DNA from: Chrysomallon squamiferum
Lineage: Eukaryota > Mollusca > Gastropoda > Neomphalida > Peltospiridae
Direction: 5' to 3'
DNA length: 64,000 nt
Assembly: GCA_012295275.1 (NCBI GenBank)
Contig: CM022668.1
Span: 16,085,891-16,149,890 of the forward strand
Part shown: positions 26,801 to 36,665 of the stretch, piece after piece
Layout: every line of letters begins with the position of its first letter
Numbering within the stretch: the stretch's first letter is position 1
Notes under the pieces: model-generated
Database searches by the model: none
The model's input: the letters and a program-made list of their open reading frames with translations, nothing else
Told to the model about the DNA's origin: nothing
Program-made: the position numbers and the translations under genes

Positions 26801-29800
26801 CTACACAACAGAATCAGTCGTATTTCTGTTTTAATATAAAATTTTATTTGAAATTGGGCATTGAAAAAAATAAAAGGTTAAGAATCATTGTTTTAAATGA
26901 TGTTAATTGTTAATTATTTATCCTGAATATTTTAATTCTTGTAGTAAATCTTTTTCTTTACTGATCAGTATTTGAAATCATGTCCTTGAATTCTAAATGA
27001 CGTTATGTGGTCTATTCTGCTCTATCTATTGGCCAAACTATATATAAAATCATTTGATGCTAATGAAAATATCTAGTTTTGATCAAAATCCAGATATCCT
27101 GTAACAGCCTACATTAAAATTTAAATATTGTGCCACTTGATGTTTTTTTAATTACAACACACATTTGGACAGTAATGATATCTTTAATTGTAACAGATAT
27201 TTTCATCAGTTTGTTGAATTTTAATATTAATTTTTAATTTAAAAGTTTTACAGATCTCATGATGAAAGAAGATAACAGTATTCCTGTTGAACCCTTTTTA
27301 GATGCCTGCAGATCTTTGCTTCCATTGTTTGGTGAGGCTTTTTTTTTATTTAGAAAAAGAAATTACACAGCTCTAATAATATCCAAGGTAGTTTTCATAA
27401 CTTTTAACTTAAGAACATCTCAAATATTTTCAAATGCCAAGAAATAGAAAAGTGGATATTTTTTATATGTTAATATGTTAACACATTTTGTTTCTGTCTA
27501 TTTCAACAAGAGCTGATCTGTCATTTGTAAATACTTCTATTTTTAAATATTTGTATATATTTTGGAATCACTTGGTTAATAAAACATCTTGTGTGACACA
27601 GAGTAGACTGCATGATTGTGTAGACACTTCACAAATCAGTTAAGTTATTTTAGCTAAGGTTTAATAATCTGATGTTTTCATTCAAATCATTGGTTTTGCC
27701 GCCTTACAATTTACAGATAAACTACACAGTACAGCGTTTGCTCCTGTGAAAATGGATTTTGCAGGAAATGTTAAAGTGAGTGAGTTGTTTTCATAAACAG
27801 ACACATACTTCTAGAGTGATAGAGTGAATCCAGGATGTCAGACTGAATGGACGTTATTGTTTTACAGTAATATACAAAATTAAATTAATTTCATTATTAA
27901 CCAAAAAAAAAGCTTGTTAGCCAGAAAGTTACAACTGTATTTTTTTGTTTGTTTCTCCACATCTACAGATTACTGATAAATGATTGTGCGTACACATTTT
28001 AATATTAACTAATATTGGTTATATGAAAAAAAAGAATCTTGTTGCATCCATTCCAGGGCTTTTCTTGTTGAATTTTACATTGTTGAATGTTACATTCGGT
28101 TAGTTGAATGTTATGTAGATCTTTCAATTTTATTATTTTTTCAGAAAATCGAACACAAACACTCTACAAATAAGGAGGTGTTTGAAACACTGCAGAAGAT
28201 GGTGTTGTATGAAGTAGACCACAGACAATACACAGACTCAAACTCTGCCACAGTCGCAATTCTGTGGTTGAAGAGGTGAGCAGTTTAATATTTCTCTTTA
28301 AATATATTTTAATACAAATGTATATTTTTAATTTTTGTTTTTTTTTAATCAAATGTTCTAATGATTTCTTGTTATCTTTTTAATTTTTATTTTTATTTTT
28401 TGATGTTAGAAATGAAAAAAAAAAAAATTTGAATAGTATTTTAATAATACATATTATTTAATATATTGTAATACATAGTTCTCTTTTAATATATTTTAAT
28501 ATATATTTTAATATAATTTTAACAAATATTTATGCTTATTAAGTTTTAATGTTCTTTTTTTTAATAATTTTTTTTTTTTTTTAATACATATTTATTATAT
28601 TCTAATGCATATTTCAGTTTTAATGTAATATATAATTTTAATATAATTTTATAATACACCTTGCAGTTTTACTGTTTCTGGTTTTAACATATATTTTTAC
28701 ATAATTTAGTTTGAATATTGTTTTAGTACAAAGTTAACTTTTAATGTTGTTGTTTTTTTATTACATAATTTAGTTTTAATATTCGTTTTAATACATATTT
28801 CAGTTTTGTTTTGTTTTCAGGGGACTAGAGTTTATTCTGGAGTTTCTACGAGAGTTTTGTTTTGTTTTCAGGGGACTAGAGTTTATTCTGGAGTTTCTAC
28901 GAGAGTTTTGTTTTGTTTTGTTTTCAGGGGACTTGAGTTTATTCTGGAGTTTCTACGAGAGTTTTGTTTTGTTTTCAGGGGACTAGAGTTTATTCTGGAG
29001 TTTCTACGAGAGTTTTGTTTTGTTTTCAGGGGACTAGAGTTTATTCTGGAGTTTCTACGAGAGTTTTGTTCTGTTTTCAGGGGACTAGAGTTTCTATGAG
29101 AGTTTTGTTTTGTTTTCAGGGGACTAGAGTTTATTCTGGAGTTTCTACGAGAGTTTTGTTCTGTTTTCAGGGGACTAGAGTTTATTCTGGAGTTTCAACA
29201 AGAGTTTTTTCTGTTTTCATTTATTCATACTCAGTTTCTCTACAGACATAACTTGTTTTGTTTTCAGGGGACTAGAGTTTATTCTGGATCACTTCTCCTC
29301 AGTTTTGTTTGAGATATTTTCTCTACTAATGTAATATCTTGTTTCTGGTTTATTAAGTACAAGATGTATTGTATATGGGTAGGCGTGTATAAAATGCTTA
29401 CTTACAACACTAAAAGTTATAGTGTATTTGTTTTTACATACCATTATACAAAATGTTCTTCCATATTATATGCTTAATATTTTTGACGACATCTTTAATA
29501 TAATTTTTATTTGGACATACGTGGCAAATCTTTCATGTCTTTAATAATATATATAAAAGATTTTTGTCTTTGACATCTTTAATATAATTTATATTTTGAC
29601 ATAACAAATCTTTCATGTCTTTAATTATATATAAAAGATTTTTGAGTTTGACATCTTTAATATAATTTGCATTTGGACACATGTAACAATTTTTTCGTAT
29701 CTTTCTGTTAAAAAATAAAAATTAATTTTGTGTTTTCAGGTGACAATTCTTTTGTATCTTTCTGTTAAAAAATAAAAATTAATTTTGTGTTTTCAGGTGA

Positions 29801-30114
29801 TAATTCTTTTGTATCTTTCTGTTAAAAAATAATATAAAAATTAATTTTGTGTTTACAGGTGACAATTCTTTCGTATCTTTCTGTTAAAAAATAAAAATTA
29901 ATTTTGTGTTTTCAGGTGGCTGTGAAAGGCTCTTCCATATCGTGAGTCGTTCGTGTCCCATCTTGCAGTGGGTGAGTGTGACTCGCAGAGTGTCGTGTTC
30001 CACCACTCCCTGATGGAGGACATTGAAAACTTCACTCGTTCCCTTAGCAACGTCGTTCAGATCATAACAAACTTTTACACCCTTCACGACCTTGACTCAC
30101 AGGAGCAGATTTGA
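22892..30114 (+). CDS. PLEKHA8: FAPP-type PH-GLTP lipid-transfer protein; 3' end disrupted
   Basis: Coding exons: 22892-22931, 23601-23717, 24093-24251, 24881-25005, 25283-25441, 25804-25841, 26221-26535, 27246-27331, 27717-27775, 28145-28275, an exon starting in the array at 28821, and a last exon at about 29916/29929-30114. Phases agree through exon 10. The PH domain (residues 1-95) begins [19 protein letters not shown] and keeps Arg18 and the IIPGEQ loop used by FAPPs for Golgi PtdIns4P. The middle ([18 protein letters not shown], Ser-rich [20 protein letters not shown]) resembles FAPP1. PTFFSEMSP near residue 310 lies where FAPP2 has its FFAT-like VAP-binding motif. The GLTP domain starts near 327 and keeps Asp360, Asn364, Lys367 and Trp407 of the glycolipid head-group site. 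The helix with the conserved His-Gly-Trp is missing and the last exon seems frameshifted. Family role: PtdIns4P-directed glucosylceramide transfer at the trans-Golgi. Identity is firm; integrity is not. Confidence 0.88.
23780..23834. repeat. (AAT)n microsatellite in PLEKHA8 intron 2
   Basis: About 18 AAT units within 70 bp of the exon 2 donor. Confidence 0.95.
28276..28803. repeat. Degenerate AT-rich tandem sequence in PLEKHA8 intron 10
   Basis: TTTTAATATA and TTTTAATACATATTTCAG phrases recur with variable spacing across the intron. Several copies carry TTTCAG, so extra acceptor-like sites precede the exon 11 array. Confidence 0.6.
28803..29290 (+). repeat. Ninefold tandem copy of the PLEKHA8 exon 11 acceptor and exon start
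   Basis: TTTTCAG|GGGACTAGAG (one copy ACTTGAG) occurs with the AG ending at 28820, 28871, 28927, 28978, 29029, 29080, 29119, 29170 and 29267. Spacing is mostly 51 bp, with 39, 56 and 97. Each full unit carries the pyrimidine tract, the acceptor and the first exon codons, [12 protein letters not shown]. This continues ILWLKR of exon 10 in phase and matches the GLTP family (WLKRGLxF). 51 is a multiple of three, so runs of units stay open as a 17-residue repeat [17 protein letters not shown]. The exon body that should follow is not found. Confidence 0.9.
29488..29690. repeat. 80-bp tandem repeat in the last PLEKHA8 intron
   Basis: GACATCTTTAATATAATTT begins at 29488, 29572 and 29650 (spacing 84 and 78). 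It is followed by TTTCATGTCTTTAAT phrases in the first two copies. Confidence 0.85.
29700..29928 (+). repeat. Fourfold tandem copy of the last-exon acceptor of PLEKHA8
   Basis: A unit of 57-62 bp (CTTTCTGTTAAAAAATA, then AATTAATTTTGTGTTTTCAG) has its AG ending at 29739, 29796, 29858 and 29915. Each AG is followed by GT. Only the last copy leads into coding sequence. Confidence 0.9.
29916..30114 (+). CDS. PLEKHA8: Last coding exon of PLEKHA8, with apparent one-base insertion
   Basis: From 29929 the frame reads [16 protein letters not shown] and on to HDLDSQEQI and TGA at 30112-30114. This aligns with the end of the GLTP domain (human FAPP2 AAPSYEDFVAALTV, ending in a LDTLYEVHGLES-type tail). 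Directly after the best acceptor (TTTTCAG, 29909-29915) the bases read GTG GCT GTG AAA, which is VAVK and fits the residues before ALP. One extra G separates the two frames. Either the true acceptor is the weaker GTGAAAG ending at 29928, or there is a one-base insertion (sequencing or real). A poly(A) signal AATAAA lies at 30281. Confidence 0.7.
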
Positions 30115-30165
30115 CAGACAATATCTCTCAGGTTGTCACACCCAACCCACACCCAACCCACACAA

Positions 30166-30202
<37 letters not shown>

Positions 30203-31322
30203 CTATATAAAACTATATATATATATATATATATATAGCTGTATTACATTCCAGATAAAAAAAACAATGTGGTTGTATTAAATAAATTATTTACCTCAGT
30301 TCAGATACAGTAAAATACTTCATTTTCATGGATGGTTTATTTAGTAAGACTTTTAAAACTGTATTAAATATAAACTATCTACCAAAAATAATAAGTTATT
30401 TTTTATAGGGTTGTAGTGTTAACATAACTGTACTAAGCAAAACATAAAATGAGGTGTTTAAAATTTTTTTATTTTCATGGAGTTTAACATAACTGTCTTT
30501 AGTAAAATTAACAAAATAACTAGTTAACGTAAATTGTTTTGAAGCGCACCTAGTTTTCAAATTTTATTTAGCAAGAGTTTTAACAAAAAGTCGCTAAAAG
30601 ATTTTCGATGTTACATTATCAGTTCTTTTTCAACAGTATGAGTTAGTCAAGTGTCAGATAAACACATTTTATTTACTACAGATTGTGCAATAATAATAAT
30701 AAGAAGAAATATCAAAATCCATTACATGTGTAATGTGTGAAAAGAAAAATCTGCGAGTTTTCTTACTGCACTGCTTAGCGAAGAATCGGCAGACCATGAA
30801 AATAAAAGTATTTTACAATTAACCCAAAGACTGTTTTAACAGAGAAACAAATTCTACTTAAATCTGCGTGTTATCTTTTGTTAAGAAATTTTATTGTAGT
30901 ATGTTTATTGTTATACACATGTGTGTAAGATGAAGTGATGGAACAAATGCTTGGTGACTGTCATTGTATTGTTTATAATGTTAGAGTGGCAATGGTGGAT
31001 CAATGGGGATTGATTTTAAATTGTTTATTTAAGTTTAATACAGACTGAAAATGATGAACAGTCTTTATGGGGAACATTTTATGCTGTTAATTAAAGTGTA
31101 ATATAGAGTAAAAATGGTCGAAAAAATAAAAGGATATTTATTCTAAATTGTTTATTTAAGTAAAATACAGAGTAAAAAAAAATGGAAAAAAACAAATGCT
31201 AGGAGATTTGTTTTAAAATTATTTATTTAAGTGTAATATACAGTAAAAATGAATTTAAACAGTTTATTTAAATAAGATATTAGGTCAAAATGATGTTAAA
31301 ATGAATAGAGATTGATATTGAA

Positions 31323-31500
31323 TTGTCTAAGGATACAACAGGACATATTACATATTTAATTGATTTTGAGTTGTCTAAGGATACAACAGGACATTACATA
31401 TTTAATTGATTTTGAGTTGTCTAAGGATACAACAGGATATATTACATATTTAATTGATTTTGAGTTGTCTAAGGATACAACAGGATATATTAAATATTTA
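31323..31500. repeat. 48-bp tandem repeat, four copies
   Basis: TTGTCTAAGGATACAACAGG begins at 31323, 31371, 31417 and 31465. The frame stays open and gives a 16-residue repeat (ELSKDTTGYITYLIDF), but there is no other coding evidence. Confidence 0.95.
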
Positions 31501-31654
31501 ACTCATCAGGGTTGCTCTGGGTGTGTCAGACACAAGCAAAGTTTTTCTTTAAGTGTCTTACTGAAAGAATTATGTGATGATGATCCAAATACTTTAATAA
31601 TAATAAATGTTCTATGATATTGCTTATTTTTAGTTTTGAAGAAATAACCCATTA

Positions 31655-31655
31655 A

Positions 31656-31686
<31 letters not shown>

Positions 31687-31741
31687 GTTGTAACTAGTAG
31701 TAATAATAATAATAATAGTAGTAGTAGTAGTAGTAGTATAA

Positions 31742-31780
<39 letters not shown>

Positions 31781-31827
31781 GTAGTAGTAATAGTAGTAAT
31801 AATAGTAGTAGTAGTAGTAGTAATAAC

Positions 31828-31882
<55 letters not shown>

Positions 31883-31888
31883 ATAATT
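31655..31888. repeat. (AAT)n-(TAG)n compound tract
   Basis: About 230 bp of alternating AAT and TAG trinucleotide runs. Confidence 0.95.
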
Positions 31889-34209
31889 AATAAATGAATA
31901 AATTAAAATACTAATAAAATTAGTGCAAGCCCTGAATAGTTAAGTATAATATTGCAGTAAAAATGATGGAAATATGATTTTAACTTGTTTAATTTATGTA
32001 AAACAGCAAGAAACATAAACACTGTATTTATAACACATATAAATTAGAAGCAAAAATTATGTGAACTTGAATCTCTCTAAAGTTGTTAGTTTTTATCCCA
32101 GAGATATAAAATTCTGCATTTAACTAAAATAACTGACCATTTAATAATACAAAGTGCAATAAAATGTCTATAATTAACCATAGTCTTATTTTTACCCGTA
32201 ATATGACGTTAGTGTCATTAAGCATTTCTAAGTGCTTGAAAGATAAATTTAGTTTGACAAAGAAGAGTTGTTTTACAATATTTTAATGGTTGTTAAAGCA
32301 TTGTTATATGTGAGTGTACATATTGTTGTTACTTACATGTGTAATTATTGCAATAAATATGATTGTTTTTCCATGTCAAACAGGTTATAATTCACCAAAA
32401 TTGAGGAATCAAATTAATACGCAAAAATATATATATATGTGAAATAAAATATTTTGTACCATGAATAAAATATGCCATAAATATATCCTCAATATGCTAA
32501 CCAAACAACGAATTTTGATAATTTATATTAACCTGTTTACACTATTTGAGAAAAAGTATAAAATTATTGTAAACTGATATAGCTAAAAACTCCAGTTTAG
32601 CTAAAATAGTTTTGAATGAAAGATGGAAAAATATTCATTTATCATTGTACATACATAAGCACAATTATCAATAGGAACAAGACAATATAAAAATACTCTA
32701 AAAATCAGTAGTTTTTGCTAATGAGTTTTGTTTCAGTGCTAACAGATAACCATAAGCTAAAAAGATTTCCCTTGTATAAATAATTTGTTATTGTTGATTA
32801 ATTAAGAAAAGATTAATAAAAATAAAAAATAAAAAATGGTAAAAATCTCACTTATTGTAATGGAAACTGGGCAGGAGGTTGCATTTGTCACCAGTCATTC
32901 CAACCATTTTAGAGAAATTGTAGTGCAAGTAGATGATATCTCACAGTCATACTGACCAATGAAGACAAGACATAATACATAGAGATTCTACTGTGAACTC
33001 TGAAATGGTCACTATAGAAACGGGAGAGATGAAGGTCATTAAGTATATTTAAAAGTTAAAATGTCATTTGTTTATCTATAATTGTATATGACAAGGTCAT
33101 GAAAATTCATTATGAAAATATACAATGAAGCTTAAATGTGTGTTATTTTTAGCCTCAAATTTTATATATATAAACATTTAATAAAACCAAAACTATTCAG
33201 GCATAATCTACATTATATGTATATAGGAGTTTTTTGTGGGGTTTTTTTGTAAAATTTATTCTGGTCAGTTTAGTTTTGTTATTTGTTAATGTTATTTGAT
33301 TCTTTTTATATTTTTACTGCTGCATTCCGAAATATAAAAAAGAAAGAAAAATCTATTATATACATATATATATATATATATACATGTATGTATGTATTTT
33401 AACAATAAAATATTGATCTTTCATTTTATCTTTTCCTTAATGTAGAAATATTTTATCACTTGACAGATTATTATTATTATTAATATTTTTTAACTTAGAG
33501 TGAAATTAATTCAAAAAGTAATTTATGTGAATGTACTGAGTAATAAGTGTCTGTGTCTGTCTGAGTTTGTGGCTGGTTGATTGTTTGTATGTGTGTGAAG
33601 AAATATAATTTATCTTGTGTGTATATATATATATATATATATATGTATGCAGTATGGTACAGCATGTCTATGTGCAATTTATTTTATTTAATGTTAAAGA
33701 TGTAAGTATTCGTTTGTAAATTTTAAAAATAATTTCTTAATTTGAAAATACTTGTCTCATCTGATGAAACAAAAAATTTAGGGAAACATAAACATGGTCT
33801 GTTATCTCATTCATCCTTTTTCTTTCCAGTATTTCTTGCTTGTTTTCATTTTTTTCTTATTCTTTCTTTGTTGTTGATATAATTTTTTTTTTATTTATTA
33901 TAGTTATTATATTTATTTTATTTAATTTTTTTTTATTTTACTATAAAGAAAAACATTTTAATATTTCTAGTTATCTGTTATAAAGGTAATTCTGTGTTTG
34001 TTTTTATAGTTTATTTTTTTAATTTTTTTAAAAAATGTTCTACTATGAGACCAAAGATAAACAAATCTGTCTAAAAAACATTTTAGATTCATTTTATTTT
34101 ATTTTATTTTCCAGCAGTTTATGGTGTATTTTTTTCAACAGTTTTCAGTGATCTGCTACTCTTTGTTTCCATTAGCTCTGAAATGTTCAAATTTAATTAT
34201 TAAATATTA

Positions 34210-34535
34210 CAGGTTGAGAATTATTTTTATCCAATAAAAGCTAGAAATGGTTTAGATTTCCTAATTTTTCAGATTTTGGAATTTAAGGAAATAGCCTTTG
34301 AAAAGTGAGGAATATAACTGAGAATAGGATACAAGTCTGTTCACTAATTCCGTTTGTATTTCATATACAGTTTATAGTCGACAGGATTTCTTTATATATT
34401 ATATTTGTTATAATTTTTTGTATGCAAAATAAACCAAAGTGTTTACAATATGAAATATTTCTGCTGCTCAGAAACAAGTTTCAGATTTGTGACCTTTTTG
34501 GATGTTGAAATTTTTGATAAAAGATTCTCAACATG
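34210..34535 (+). mobile_element. Tigger7/MER44-like MITE
   Basis: Starts CAGGTTGAGAATTATTTTTA after a TA, and ends with TTCTCAACATG, an imperfect inverted copy. The interior follows the order I recall for Tigger7/MER44-type elements: an ATTTTGGAATTTAAGG phrase, then GATACAAGTCTGTTCACTAA, then TTTCATATACAG and ATGCAAAATAAACC. It has no transposase. A second copy of the family lies at about 44047-44306. The family name rests on remembered consensus. Confidence 0.7.
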
Positions 34536-35126
34536 CAGTAGAAAGAATGTCAGAAATGTGTCACAATCTTCATCTTCCAGTGCCAAGTACCAGCTTTAAA
34601 TCACTTCGTATCTCACTGATACACTTGTGTTGTCGAAGCATATGTTTTGTATTGTTTCAATGCTTAAACATAAATAAATAAATAAATAAATAAATACATT
34701 TTATTATTAAATTAATTAATTATTCAGAATACAAAAACAAAATTGGGCACATATTAGAAATTAACCTTTGGTGGTATTAACATATCTTTATATATCCAAG
34801 ACATATGGTTTGTCTCTTTATCTCGTTGCTAAGTGATAACAAACATTATTATGATACAAGGGAACTCTTAATATAAAATAACTTATGTTTACACTGAAAA
34901 CAGACAAGTTTTTGATGTTTGTTTATAGAGTTATGTCTGTGTTCTGATGGCAGAGACAACAAACAAGAGATCTTATTGGTCTAAACCTGTGTTGATTTAA
35001 AATTGAGTCTCTTATCAACATCTAGTGAAGAGAAATATTCAAGATATTTGCATGACTGGATTAACTTTGTAGTCTCATCTTTAGTTATGTAGAGGTGAAG
35101 AAAAATTTCTGTTGATGAAATCCAGA

Positions 35127-35305
35127 AAGGGTTTGGGGTTAGGGTCAAGGGTCAAAGGTTAGGGGTTAGAACTAGCCTTGGGGTTGGGGTTGGAGTTAGG
35201 GGCAGGGGTCAAGGTATAGAGGTTAGGGTTGGGATTAGGATTACAGGTAAGGGTTAGGGTTAAGGTCAAGGTTAGAGTTAAGGTCAGAGTTTGGTTAGGG
35301 TAAGA
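35127..35305. repeat. Degenerate TTAGGG-like tract
   Basis: About 180 bp rich in GGTTAGGGT, GGGGTTGGGGTTGG and AAGGTCAAGG words, with about six TTAGGG hexamers that are not in a regular array. It resembles an old interstitial telomere-like or minisatellite tract. It is not a chromosome end, since genes lie on both sides. Confidence 0.75.
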
Positions 35306-35919
35306 TTTAATTTCTGATTTATTTTAAAAGAGATTTAATAGTTTGGAATTCTGATTTTTCAGAATTTGAGCTGTTGCAACCATGACTGAAATTCATGATG
35401 ATATAAAAATAGTATAATTACTTCTTTATTCCATCTTTATTCAGTACTAATATTTTGTTTCTTAAAAACCACGTTTGTATTATTGTTGTTAATAGTTGGG
35501 AAATATTCTTGTTAATATCTGTTATTGTTGAGTTATTCATTACATGACAAATTAATCATGTACATATCAAATGTTTTAAATAGTTTAATTTGTGCGTGTG
35601 TTCAATATTTTAATGTATATGTGTTTGTATGTATAGACATACATGTGTTATATGTGAAAAAGAATTTATATTTAATTCATTGCCATTATTAATTAGAACA
35701 GAATATACAACATATTTGTTGTGAGCTAATTTAACCTACATTGTTATGTTTAGATGAGAGAAATATTTTTAATGAAGTTTTAAAAAAGTGTTGGACAAAT
35801 AAGTATTTTACAAACAGGACTAGTATTTGGTAATCAGAGAAAACAAAGCTATACAGTATGAATGATATTCTGTTTTTATTAATATTGTTATTGTTGTTGT
35901 TATTATTATTATTATTACA

Positions 35920-35970
<51 letters not shown>

Positions 35971-36034
35971 ACAAAAGGTAAGTGTACCTATGTCAATATT
36001 TTGTGAAAAAAAAAAAAAAAAAAAAAAAATAAAA

Positions 36035-36072
<38 letters not shown>

Positions 36073-36517
36073 ACAATGACAATAAACCTAATTAAGAAAT
36101 AATAAAATGGTGATATTTTTACAATTATTAGTAAGTTTTTATTTTGCATTTATTTTTATTTTTTTAATTTTAAATATTTATTTGCTTAGGGATTTTTATT
36201 TACTATTATATTTATTTACTTATTTATTTTTAATTTGGGGAACTGTTAATTATTTTGGTATATATTAAGTGGGCATTATTAAAATTACAAATCTTAATTC
36301 AGTACTTGATTTTACAGACATTTGTGGGGTTTTTTTATAAAATATTAGAAAAAAGCTTTAAAATAGATATGTATGGGTGAGAAAAAGGAATTATTTTATT
36401 AAACTGGTGATGGATAAATTGTATTAATTATTAGAGGTCACAGAGAGGTCACATTTTTAACTTGATGGTGAAATTTTTCTGTTTTGTTTCAACAACTGTT
36501 GTACAAATGTTTTGTTT

Positions 36518-36665
36518 TTCAAATGAAGTTGTTTTGTTTGTAATTGTCATATGAAATTGTTTTTTTTGTAATTGTCTTACAAAGTTTGTTTTGTTTGTAA
36601 TTGTCATATGAAGTTGTTTTGTTTGTAATTGTCATATGAAGTTGTTTTGTTTGTAATTGTCAGAA
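36518..36665. repeat. 30-bp tandem repeat, about five copies
   Basis: Unit TCATATGAAGTTGTTTTG followed by TTTGTAATTG, 30-33 bp, imperfect. Confidence 0.9.

Noticed and set aside
28803-29290. CRISPR-like array
   Set aside because: Units are directly adjoining tandem copies without unique spacers, in a eukaryotic intron-exon junction.
29884-30087. Minus-strand frame beginning [12 protein letters not shown]
   Set aside because: It is the antisense of the last PLEKHA8 exon, whose sense frame matches the GLTP C-terminus.
30318-30345. HFHGWFI as the missing GLTP His-Gly-Trp helix
   Set aside because: It lies after the PLEKHA8 stop codon, ends at once in TAG and has no surrounding similarity or splice sites.
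31360-31617. Small protein with repeated ELSKDTTGYI
   Set aside because: Translation of a 48-bp tandem repeat in AT-rich intergenic DNA, with no start context or splice support.
35127-35305. Chromosome end
   Set aside because: TTAGGG words are irregular and genes continue on both sides.
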